Positions 1-5,965 of a stretch of 7,080 nucleotides of DNA are shown here, in pieces. The notes under the pieces are model-generated. The model had not been told where the DNA came from. It saw nothing but the letters and a program-made list of their open reading frames with translations, and did no database searches. The DNA is taken from assembly GCA_050012355.1 (NCBI GenBank), contig JBEKHI010000415.1, positions 1-7,080 on the forward strand, in the 5' to 3' direction. The DNA comes from JBEKHI01 sp050012355 (lineage in GTDB: Bacteria > Actinomycetota > Actinomycetes > Streptosporangiales > Streptosporangiaceae). The translations under genes and the position numbers were made by a program. Every line of letters begins with the position of its first letter. Positions within the stretch are counted from its first letter, which is position 1.

Positions 1-1772
1 AGCTGGCGGGTGAACGGCGCTTGTTCGGCGTGCGCGCCGTCGTACGGCGCGAACGCGGTTTCCATCCGCACAACGGCGTCCGGTTCGTCGAAATCGAGCT
101 CGGGCACCTTCTCCAGGCAGCCCTTGCAGTAGTGGGTGCGGATCGAGTACCGGCCGTTTTCCCGCGTGTCGCGCATGACACTGACATCCGGGCACACGAC
201 GTAACAGTTGTCGCATCCGTTGCATACGCCGCAGGACATGCACCGGTCGGCTTCCTTGACGGCCTCCTCGGCCTGGTAGCCGAGGGTGACCTCGGCCTGC
301 TGGTCTTGTATGCGACGATCAGCGGGAGTAATCGGGATCAGGGTGCGTGGCGCGTGCCGGAAATAGGCCGTGTTGAGCTTTTCGTACGGCATGACCTCCT
401 CCGGCTCAGGGTCATGCTCGAGCACGACCGAGCGGAGCACTCGGTCGATGTCGCGGGCGGCGCGCTTGCCGTCGCCGAGCGCGTCCACCACCATCGATGG
501 CCCGCGCAGCACGTCGCCGCCGACGAAGACGTTCTCAGCGATCCGCCCGAACTCGTCGCCGGTGATCAGGCCGCGCTCGGCGTAGTGTTCCGGCAGCCAG
601 TCGAGTACTTGGATCTGTCCGATCGCCACCAGCACCGTGTCGCATTCGACGGTCGTCTCGGTGCCCTCGTCGATCTCGGGCTTTACGTTGCCAGCCTCGT
701 CCTTGGTGAGCCGCGCCTGCGCGAGTACCGCGCTTGTCACGTTCCCGTCTTCGTCGGTCTCCACGCGGACGAGCGCTCGATTCGGCCGGAACCGCAGTCC
801 TTCTTCCCTGGCCTGCTCGAGATCCTCGGGCTGGATCAGCAGTTCGTCCTCGGACTCGAGGGACACGATGGTCGCGCTTGATGAAGGCTTGGTGGCGGAT
901 CGCTCGCCAAGCCTGATTGCCGACCGGGCGGCGTCCGATGCGGTGTTGCCGCCACCGATGACCAGCACTTCGCCGCCGATCTTTACCGGTCGCCCTAGTC
1001 CCGTTTCACGCAGGAACTCCAGCGCGCCGATCACGCCGCGGGCGTCGCCGCCGGGGATGTCGAGGCGGCGGCCGATGTCTTGACCGAGAGCGAGGAAGAC
1101 CGCGTCGTAGTCGCTGGTCAGCGACTCGATGTCGGTGATCCGGGCACCCGTGCGGATCTCGATGCCGCCTAGGTCTTCTAGCTTGGCTATTTCTTTGTCG
1201 AGGATCTCCTCGGGGAGGTGCCAGGCGGGGATGCCTGCCCGGAGCATGCCGCCGGGCTTGTCTAGGGCCTCGAAGATCACGCTGCTGTAGCCCAGACGGC
1301 GCAGGTGGTAGGCGCAGGCTAGGCCGCCGGGGCCGGAGCCGACTATCGCGATGGTCTTGCCGTTGAGCGGCGGGAGGTCCAGCTCGACTCTTGCCTCGAG
1401 GCCATAGTCGCCTAGGAAGCGCTCTACGGAGCGGATGCCGATTGGCTCGTCGTGTTCGGCGCGGTTGCATGCTGTTTCGCATGGGTGGTAGCAGACCCGG
1501 CCGGTGACGCTCGGCATCGGGTTGTCTTCCATGATGGTCAGGTAGCCGTCGAGGTAGCGCTCGTGCTTGACGTAGTCCAGGTACTTCTGGATCTGCTCGC
1601 CGGTCGGGCACGCGTGATTGCAGGGCGGCGTCTTGTCCTTGTACACCGGCCGGAAGAAGCGGAAGTTGCCGGTGGGGAACAGCCGCTGGCCCTCTTTCTC
1701 GGTGGGCGGCGGCGTCACTCCGGCGATGGGCAGCCGCAGGTGCTCGGGAACGTGGGTCCCGCGTACGGACAT
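1..1772 (-). CDS. GltD-like FAD/NAD(P) oxidoreductase subunit with iron-sulphur modules (partial, 3' end outside window)
   Basis: I read 590 codons without a stop from an ATG preceded by GGAGG with 7-nt spacing, running off the left edge. The order fits GltD/PadH-like flavoproteins of 2-oxoacid:acceptor oxidoreductases. First comes an N-terminal Fe-S domain with CNHACP (C51, C55) and C94, C98, C102. An FAD site VGSGPGG follows (144-150), then GGMLRAGIPAWHLP (174-187), an NAD(P) site GGGNTASD (273-280), and FVGGD...GP..VV.A (416-431). A C-terminal ferredoxin-like module has C511, C514, C517, C520, C523, C527, then C549 and C552. The inferred role is to pass electrons between the 2-oxoacid oxidoreductase core and NAD(P)H. 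It lies directly behind the gamma-subunit gene and overlaps its 3' end, so the two are probably co-transcribed and translationally coupled. Oddities: the last Fe-S motif lacks its second cysteine pair, and all six CTA codons sit at residues 120-259. Stand-alone glutamate synthase small subunit is less likely because of the C-terminal ferredoxin and the neighbour. Confidence 0.9.
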   Translation of the reverse strand, partial: MSVRGTHVPEHLRLPIAGVTPPPTEKEGQRLFPTGNFRFFRPVYKDKTPPCNHACPTGEQIQKYLDYVKHERYLDGYLTIMEDNPMPSVTGRVCYHPCETACNRAEHDEPIGIRSVERFLGDYGLEARVELDLPPLNGKTIAIVGSGPGGLACAYHLRRLGYSSVIFEALDKPGGMLRAGIPAWHLPEEILDKEIAKLEDLGGIEIRTGARITDIESLTSDYDAVFLALGQDIGRRLDIPGGDARGVIGALEFLRETGLGRPVKIGGEVLVIGGGNTASDAARSAIRLGERSATKPSSSATIVSLESEDELLIQPEDLEQAREEGLRFRPNRALVRVETDEDGNVTSAVLAQARLTKDEAGNVKPEIDEGTETTVECDTVLVAIGQIQVLDWLPEHYAERGLITGDEFGRIAENVFVGGDVLRGPSMVVDALGDGKRAARDIDRVLRSVVLEHDPEPEEVMPYEKLNTAYFRHAPRTLIPITPADRRIQDQQAEVTLGYQAEEAVKEADRCMSCGVCNGCDNCYVVCPDVSVMRDTRENGRYSIRTHYCKGCLEKVPELDFDEPDAVVRMETAFAPYDGAHAEQAPFTRQ

Positions 1773-2434
1773 AAACTGACCTCCGTCCTGGTGATCACCG
1801 CGTAATTTTCAGCGCCGCGGTAGAACGCGTCTTTGTCGGCCACGAATGCGGCGACGTCGTCGAGGGGGAGTACCTCGGTGGCCGCGGTGAGCGCGCCGAG
1901 CAGCGGGGCGGCGATACCCAGTCCGATGGCGAGGCGTTCCACCGCGCCTTCGGTGGACATCCGGTCGAAGGCCAGTTCCGACAGGTTGCGCACGAACATC
2001 CAGGGGCTATCGCCGCGTTGTTCGGCTAGCCGTACGGCGTCCACGACCACGAACTTGGCCAGCTTGGCCTTCATGGAATCGGGCAGGAACTTGAGCAGGT
2101 AGTCCGGGTCTCTTGCCGAGTTGATGACCAGGACCCCGCCGTGATCGGGCGTGCCGCGGAAGAAATTTACGGCCTTGATGATCGTTTCTTCGACCAGCAC
2201 CACCCAGTCGGGGTTCGGGTTCTCGTAGATGAACCGGTCGAGGATCGGAGTGTCGGAGACCCGGGCGTACCGCCGCACCAGGCAGTTGGTGCGGTCCGGG
2301 TCGTCCACGTAGTCGCTGACGTTCTCGGCGTAGTAGCCCAGCTGGCGCGCGGCCGTCGCGATGCAGGTAGAGACGTCGCGCGCCTCCTTGTCCATGATGA
2401 TTCCGCGGGACCAAACAGTGAGTTCGTGACGCAC
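1715..2434 (-). CDS. 2-oxoacid:acceptor oxidoreductase, gamma-type subunit
   Basis: A 239-residue protein resembling the gamma subunit/domain (pyruvate/ketoisovalerate ferredoxin oxidoreductase type). Recognisable stretches are ARQLGYYAENVSDY (29-42), ARVSDTPI (57-64), NPDWVVLVEETIIKAVNFF (74-92), GGVLVINSARDPDYLL (99-114) and YAVITRTEVSL (211-221). I chose the GTG at 2434 because GAGGAG lies 4 nt upstream; no better start follows until M14. In this family the gamma subunit works with alpha and beta (TPP) subunits to oxidise a 2-oxoacid to acyl-CoA and pass electrons to ferredoxin or, with a GltD-like partner, NAD(P)+. The substrate cannot be told from sequence. Oddities: the usual N-terminal GRGGQG motif is replaced by SRGIIMD, and the last 18 residues overlap the next gene by 58 bp, as if an ancestral ATGA junction had lost its stop. 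Residue 221 is a TTA codon created by that junction. Confidence 0.82.
   Translation of the reverse strand: MRHELTVWSRGIIMDKEARDVSTCIATAARQLGYYAENVSDYVDDPDRTNCLVRRYARVSDTPILDRFIYENPNPDWVVLVEETIIKAVNFFRGTPDHGGVLVINSARDPDYLLKFLPDSMKAKLAKFVVVDAVRLAEQRGDSPWMFVRNLSELAFDRMSTEGAVERLAIGLGIAAPLLGALTAATEVLPLDDVAAFVADKDAFYRGAENYAVITRTEVSLCPYAGPTFPSTCGCPSPE
1780..1784 (-). promoter_or_regulatory. Ribosome binding site of the GltD-like gene, inside the gamma gene
   Basis: GGAGG on the minus strand lies 7 nt before the ATG at 1772, within the 3' part of the gamma-subunit reading frame. It decides the start of the GltD-like gene and implies coupled translation of the two subunits. Confidence 0.75.
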
Positions 2435-2469
2435 GTGGCTCCTCGCCCTCCTCGGAATTCGGGGCCGAG

Positions 2470-2477
2470 ATTGTATA
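2470..2477 (-). promoter_or_regulatory. Probable -10 region of the oxidoreductase operon
   Basis: The minus strand reads TATACAAT, a good -10 box in an otherwise GC-rich stretch, about 36 nt before the GTG at 2434. That would give a leader of roughly 30 nt. No good -35 box is found at 16-18 nt (CTGATC or CGCTGA), so an activator may be needed. The box overlaps the palindrome GTATAC (2473-2478), and GTATCC occurs about 10 nt upstream. Confidence 0.45.
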
Positions 2478-2556
2478 CCGTCGGCAGGATACGATCAGCG
2501 TCCCTCGTGGCCGGGAGACCGTCAAGAGCCCTCGATGAATACGGGCTGTGACCAGA

Positions 2557-2574
2557 GGGTCTCTTAAGAGGTCC
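2557..2574. promoter_or_regulatory. Dyad symmetry centred on CTCTTAAGAG, possible operator
   Basis: Positions 2561-2570 are a perfect 10-bp palindrome, CTCTTAAGAG. The flanks GGGT and GTCC extend the match to 14 of 18 positions, and the mismatches would be G-U pairs in RNA. It lies about 85 nt upstream of the -10 of the oxidoreductase operon and about 165 nt upstream of the plus-strand start. A regulator site is inferred from symmetry alone. Confidence 0.3.
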
Positions 2575-2636
2575 GTCGAAGATACGGGCATCCGGGGCCC
2601 GGAGGCGCTAGCGTGGGTTCCTGTCCAGGACCGGCA

Positions 2637-2652
2637 CGGGTGGATCTACCCG
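2637..2652. promoter_or_regulatory. Imperfect 16-bp palindrome upstream of the membrane-protein gene
   Basis: CGGGTGGATCTACCCG is a palindrome with a single mismatched pair, about 88 nt before the ATG at 2740. This placement would suit an operator. There is no independent support. Confidence 0.25.
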
Positions 2653-2739
2653 ATCCGGTAGCGTAAAGGCGATTTAGTCGAGATGATGTTGTGATCTGAC
2701 TAGACCTGCCAGACGACTGACACAGAGGTGACCTGCTAT

Positions 2740-4497
2740 ATGAGGAGCGGTTGGCAACAGACCCCGGCCCGGGGCGACCAGCGGCATGCGCCGTTCGGGC
2801 CGGAGGTTTCGTGGCCCACCGGTTACTACGACCTCGATCCCTACCAGGGTGAAAACGACGGTCGTCCGGCGGGCGAGATGCCATACGGTGAACATCCTTA
2901 CGCGGCCACGCAGGGCTATGACGGATCTGGTTACGGCGACCCGGGGTACAGCGACCCGCAGTATGAGGGCCCCTCGTCGGCCGGGACCACGACCCCTGCC
3001 TACGGGACGCCGCAGTACGGGACGTCTGGATACGGGTCTTCCGGCTACGGGTCGTCGGGGTACGACGAGCCCGGTCGCCTGGGTAACGAGTGGTCAGGCG
3101 CGTATCCCACGTTGCCGGGCGCGGCGAACGACCCGCGTTACGACGACCCGCGGCTAGACGCGTTCGGCACCGGTGCTTACCCGGAGCCTGCTGGGTACGG
3201 CCCGCAGGGTTACAGCGAGCCTGCTGGCTACGTCGGGTACGACCAGCCTGCTGGCTATGGCGAGCCTGCCGGGTACGTCGAGGCTCCGCGGCGCAGGGAC
3301 GAAACCCGCTTCGACATGCCGGTCTATAACGAGACGCCGCAACTGCCCGACTCCTATGCCGGCGGGTACGACCACGACGCGACCCGGTACGACATGCCGG
3401 TGCTGGGCGCTCCGGTCATCGAGTCGAGTGAGTTCGATGTCGACGTCTACCGCGACCCCGACTTCCAGGACTACGCGACCGGAACTGGTCCGCAGCCCAT
3501 GGCGTACGACCAGCCGTCCAGCTTCTTCGGTGAGCCCGCTAGTTTCGGGGAGCCGGGGGGTTTTGGTGAGCCCACGGGCTTTGGTGAGCCCGCTGCTTTC
3601 GAGCAGCCGGCTGCCTTCCAGGCGCCGCCGATGCGCCGGGAGCAGGTGCTCCCGCACACCGGCATGATGATGGCCATCCCCACCGGCCAGCTGGCCCTCG
3701 ACCCGGTGCGCACGTCGGCAACGGACATGTTCGACGGCCGCATCCTGGAGAAGACCGGCGCGCTCGAGGCGGTATTCGATGCCGGGCCGGACTCGTGGGC
3801 ACCCGGCCGCGACTCGCTGACCGACACGATGCTCGACATGCAGGGCGCCGCGTTTCTGCAGCAGACCCAGGTAGTTGAGGCTCCCGCTCCGGCGGTGCCA
3901 CTCAAGCGCACTGGCAAACGGCGGAACGGCAGCCGTGACCACCGGCAGTGGATCGCCATCGGGGCGATCGTCGTCGTCGCGGCGGGTGCGGTCGCAGGCG
4001 TCGTGAAGTTCGCCTTCCCCAGCGGCGGCCCAGCGCACCAGATCGTCACTCCGACCTCGGTGACCGCCTTCACGAGCAAGCCCGACCTTGAGCAGCAGAT
4101 GGGCGTTCCCGCGCTGGTCGACAAGGTGCGGACCATGAGTAACGGCCAGGCCACCGATCTTGCCTCCGCCGTCTACCAGGAAGGCAGTGTCAGCCCGGGG
4201 AGCACGGCACAGATCTTCCTGTTCATCGGCGGCCATCTGAACAACGCCGATCCCTCCGCGTCGATCGCCAGCTTCCAGCAGCAGTACCCGGCCGCCAAGG
4301 TCGTGTCGGCAGGCTCGATGGGCGGCGAGGCCGCCTGCGTCGAAGTTCAGGCTGGCTCGCAGGGCAACGCCGCGGAGTGCATCTGGTTCGACAACGACAG
4401 CTTCGGCCAGATGGTGTCCTCGACGATGAACACCGCCGCGCTCGAGAAGGTGATGGTCTCGGTTCGCCCGGACCTGGAGCGCGTCGTCAAGTCTTGA
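2740..4497 (+). CDS. Single-pass membrane protein with long Gly/Pro/Tyr/Phe-rich disordered cytoplasmic region
   Basis: 585 residues. I prefer the ATG at 2740 over the in-frame GTG at 2728 because AGAGGTG (2724-2730) then sits about 9 nt upstream. Residues 1 to about 300 are low-complexity and predicted disordered, with YG(T/S)SG repeats (88-107), (E/Q)PAGY repeats (149-179), two TR(F/Y)DMPV motifs, and FGEPxx repeats (263-292). Residues 300-390 contain less repetitive segments (TGMMMAIPTGQLAL, TGALEAVFDAGPDSWAPGR). A basic stretch (KRTGKRRNGSRDHR, 389-402) precedes one hydrophobic helix (404-425). This predicts the N-terminus inside and a C-terminal domain of about 160 residues outside, with C533 and C547 positioned for a disulphide. 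The C-terminal domain resembles that of unnamed actinobacterial membrane proteins; the function is unknown. It is transcribed alone and divergently from the oxidoreductase operon. Confidence 0.85.
   Translation: MRSGWQQTPARGDQRHAPFGPEVSWPTGYYDLDPYQGENDGRPAGEMPYGEHPYAATQGYDGSGYGDPGYSDPQYEGPSSAGTTTPAYGTPQYGTSGYGSSGYGSSGYDEPGRLGNEWSGAYPTLPGAANDPRYDDPRLDAFGTGAYPEPAGYGPQGYSEPAGYVGYDQPAGYGEPAGYVEAPRRRDETRFDMPVYNETPQLPDSYAGGYDHDATRYDMPVLGAPVIESSEFDVDVYRDPDFQDYATGTGPQPMAYDQPSSFFGEPASFGEPGGFGEPTGFGEPAAFEQPAAFQAPPMRREQVLPHTGMMMAIPTGQLALDPVRTSATDMFDGRILEKTGALEAVFDAGPDSWAPGRDSLTDTMLDMQGAAFLQQTQVVEAPAPAVPLKRTGKRRNGSRDHRQWIAIGAIVVVAAGAVAGVVKFAFPSGGPAHQIVTPTSVTAFTSKPDLEQQMGVPALVDKVRTMSNGQATDLASAVYQEGSVSPGSTAQIFLFIGGHLNNADPSASIASFQQQYPAAKVVSAGSMGGEAACVEVQAGSQGNAAECIWFDNDSFGQMVSSTMNTAALEKVMVSVRPDLERVVKS
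3001..3060 (+). repeat. In-gene 15-bp repeat encoding YG(T/S)xx
   Basis: Four consecutive 5-residue units, YGTPQ, YGTSG, YGSSG, YGSSG, followed by another Tyr. They lie in the disordered N-terminal part of the membrane protein and are coded with mostly synonymous variation. Confidence 0.8.
3184..3276 (+). repeat. In-gene repeats encoding (E/Q)PAGY
   Basis: Four irregularly spaced copies of EPAGY or QPAGY with short spacers (GPQGYS, VGYD, G) in the disordered region (residues 149-179). The Pro-Ala-Gly parts are coded CCTGCTGG(G/C) in three copies, suggesting recent duplication. Confidence 0.75.
3526..3615 (+). repeat. In-gene 18-bp tandem repeat encoding FGEPxx
   Basis: Five units of 6 residues: FGEPAS, FGEPGG, FGEPTG, FGEPAA, FEQPAA (residues 263-292), followed by FQAP. 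Here Phe takes the place of the Tyr used in the earlier repeats. Confidence 0.85.
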
Positions 4498-4518
4498 TCC
4501 ACCGGTTGCTTCGGTTAT

Positions 4519-4554
4519 CGCGGGCCCTGTCGGTTACTTCCGGCGGGGCCCGTG
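4519..4554. terminator. Hairpin terminator between convergent genes
   Basis: A stem of about 15 pairs (4519-4533 with 4540-4554, core CGGGCCC/GGGCCCG, three G-U pairs) has a 6-nt loop, TTACTT. It starts 22 nt after the stop at 4497. No long T-run follows on either strand, as is common in actinobacteria. It could serve both convergent genes. Confidence 0.65.
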
Positions 4555-4565
4555 CGGCTTTAACG

Positions 4566-4580
4566 TCCCGCTATGCGGGG
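4566..4580. terminator. Short second hairpin, possible terminator of the surface-protein gene
   Basis: CCCGC-TAT-GCGGG forms a 5-bp stem with a G-U extension, 27 nt beyond the stop of the minus-strand gene. On the minus strand it is followed by ACGTTAAAG. It is weaker than the neighbouring hairpin. Confidence 0.35.
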
Positions 4581-4606
4581 GGCAACTCCGGGAGAGCGGA
4601 AGTTTC

Positions 4607-5743
4607 TTACTCTTCTGGCTTCTTCTGAGCGGGGCGGCGGCGCAGGGACAACCGGGTGACCGCGAGCCCGCAGGCGAGCGCGAGCGCGCCTAGCCCCACG
4701 ATCTGAGCGCCGACTACCGGGGTCCCCAGCGGGAGCGTGGTCGTATCGGCGGCCGGTTCGGCCGACAGCTTGTCCGACGCGCTGGTGCTTGTGCTCGGGC
4801 TTGGATCGGACGACGGGTTAATAGTGGGGAACAAGCCCGACGCGTTCCCGGCGCCGCTGGTGTAGCTAGACCCCGAGCCGTTGAGTGACGGCAGCGTAGC
4901 GTCGTCGCCCGCGGCGTAGTCGTCCGTCGAGCTAGGGGACGAGGATGCGGACGGCGAAGCGCTTGGGGAAGCTGATGACGCGGCGGTTACCGACACGGTC
5001 GCGTCGGCGGCCGGGTCAGTCTTAACGTCGGTCGCGGCTGCTGTCGCGGTGAGCTTGACGGAGGTCACCGAGCTGGCCGAAGACGCGACCGCGATCTGCG
5101 CCTCGAGCTGCCGGGCCGCGGACGTGGAATCCACGGTACCAACGTCGCAGGCCGCCGTCCCGTCGTCCTTACTTCCGCAGCCAAGAGTGAACTTCGCCTT
5201 CTGCGACGAAGGAGCGCCCGCCAGCTTGAGGGTTACTCCGGAGGCGGAGCCGTCCGTCGTCCAGACGCTCACTACGTAGGAGGCTGTCTGCCCGCGCTTG
5301 ATGCTCGCCTGGGAGCGAACGACGCTCACGCACAGGCTCGGGGCGGTGGTGGCCTCATCGGCGGTCAGCTTGGCCGTAGTGGTCGCTGTAGCGGCAGTGG
5401 AGGCAGAGGCCGAGGCGGAAGGGGATGAGGTGGGGGTGCTGGCGGACGATGAGGAGGTCGATGGCGACGGCGATGCCGAGGACGTTGTCGGCGTCGGTGA
5501 AGCGGTCCCAGTCGACGAGGTACTGGGACTCGACGTGCTCGATGGGGAAGCCGTCGGGGAGGTGCTCGTGGTTGGCGAGGCGGTGACGGTTTCGCATTGC
5601 TGCCCGGAGGTGGTGGCGGCCGAGGCGTCAGCGAGAGTCGGGGAGGCCGCCGCTGCGGCGAACACCACGGCCGATGCCCCCGTGACGAGGACTCCGCTGG
5701 CGATCAGGCTGGTTGCTACCGGTCGAACCCGAGTGAAACACAT
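4607..5743 (-). CDS. Secreted Ser/Thr/Ala-rich surface protein with C-terminal membrane anchor
   Basis: 378 residues. I chose the ATG at 5743 (AGGA 8 nt upstream) because it places a signal peptide at the N-terminus: basic R5/R7, hydrophobic 9-33, possible cleavage near 38-42. The in-frame GTG at 5794 has no ribosome site and would bury the signal. Residues 52-122 are a Ser/Thr/Pro/Ala linker, likely a glycosylated stalk. Residues 135-255 look like a beta-sandwich (Ig or DUF11-like) domain with C138, C189 and C199; C189/C199 may be bonded. Residues 256-335 form a second Ser/Pro-rich linker. The end is LPLGTP (337-342), a hydrophobic segment (343-363) and a basic tail RLSLRRR. This has the layout of a sortase substrate, but LPLGTP is not LPxTG or LAxTG, so it may simply stay membrane-anchored. 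The binding partner is unknown. It is colinear with the LapA-domain gene. Confidence 0.8.
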   Translation of the reverse strand: MCFTRVRPVATSLIASGVLVTGASAVVFAAAAASPTLADASAATTSGQQCETVTASPTTSTSPTASPSSTSSPSTSSTGTASPTPTTSSASPSPSTSSSSASTPTSSPSASASASTAATATTTAKLTADEATTAPSLCVSVVRSQASIKRGQTASYVVSVWTTDGSASGVTLKLAGAPSSQKAKFTLGCGSKDDGTAACDVGTVDSTSAARQLEAQIAVASSASSVTSVKLTATAAATDVKTDPAADATVSVTAASSASPSASPSASSSPSSTDDYAAGDDATLPSLNGSGSSYTSGAGNASGLFPTINPSSDPSPSTSTSASDKLSAEPAADTTTLPLGTPVVGAQIVGLGALALACGLAVTRLSLRRRPAQKKPEE

Positions 5744-5766
5744 GGAAGATGTCCTGCCCGTGCTGT

Positions 5767-5786
5767 TCGTTACGTATACGGAACGA
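5767..5786. promoter_or_regulatory. 20-bp near-perfect palindrome in the leader of the surface-protein gene
   Basis: TCGTTACGTATACGGAACGA matches its own reverse complement at 18 of 20 positions, the one mismatched pair being 5772/5781. It lies 23 nt upstream of the ATG at 5743. The size and symmetry suit an operator for a dimeric repressor such as a TetR or GntR family member. No regulator gene is visible in the window. Confidence 0.4.
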
Positions 5787-5920
5787 CTAATCACGTGGAG
5801 CTGCTACATCTACTGCCAATCGACGCCATACCCATATATAAGACACCACCATGGATACCGTACGCCACCCCTGTGGGGATGAAGTCGCGATGGCTACCCG
5901 GTGACGGCCAACTCTCATGA

Positions 5921-5947
5921 GACGATTCACAGGCCCCGGTTGGTTCC
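5921..5947 (-). promoter_or_regulatory. Candidate ECF sigma-factor promoter for the surface-protein gene
   Basis: On the minus strand GGAACC (5947-5942) is followed after 17 nt by CGTC (5924-5921), then TCATG. This is the known layout of ECF-type promoters (GGAAC, 16-17 nt, CGTC). It would give a leader of about 170 nt, long but containing the palindrome at 5767-5786. A nearly identical pair of blocks precedes the LapA-domain gene. Confidence 0.5.
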
Positions 5948-5958
5948 GTCCCTGGGGC
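5933..5958. terminator. Weak hairpin after the LapA-domain gene
   Basis: GCCCC (5933-5937) pairs with GGGGC (5954-5958), with about two further inner pairs. It starts 8 nt beyond the stop at 5966. The T-rich tract ATTTTG lies on the plus-strand side, so it is a poor minus-strand terminator. It also overlaps the candidate ECF promoter. Confidence 0.25.
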
Positions 5959-5965
5959 ATTTTGT

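Larger units (their letters stand above)
2435..2739. other. Divergent intergenic region (305 bp) with several dyad symmetries
   Basis: I see no coding region here. It separates the minus-strand oxidoreductase operon from the plus-strand membrane-protein gene. It holds the -10 box at 2470-2477, a dyad around CTCTTAAGAG (2557-2574), a short hairpin-like GGTTCCTG/CAGGACC (about 2616-2632) and an imperfect palindrome at 2637-2652. I could not pick a convincing promoter for the plus-strand gene. Confidence 0.6.

Noticed and set aside
21..881. 286-residue plus-strand open frame opposite the GltD-like gene
   Set aside because: The minus strand carries clear FAD, NAD and Fe-S motifs throughout; the plus frame is its GC-driven shadow.
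3154..4236. 360-residue minus-strand open frame inside the membrane-protein gene
   Set aside because: Arg/His/Leu-rich shadow without a ribosome site or recognisable domain; the plus frame has a signal-anchor, repeats and a good start.
5744..5794. GTG at 5794 as an earlier start of the surface protein
   Set aside because: No Shine-Dalgarno precedes it, it would run through the palindrome, and it would put 17 residues ahead of a normal signal peptide.
5298..5882. Plus-strand frame encoding a very acidic, Glu/Asp/Val-rich protein
   Set aside because: It is the complement of the Ser/Thr-rich linker of the surface protein; the composition is a by-product of that low-complexity sequence.
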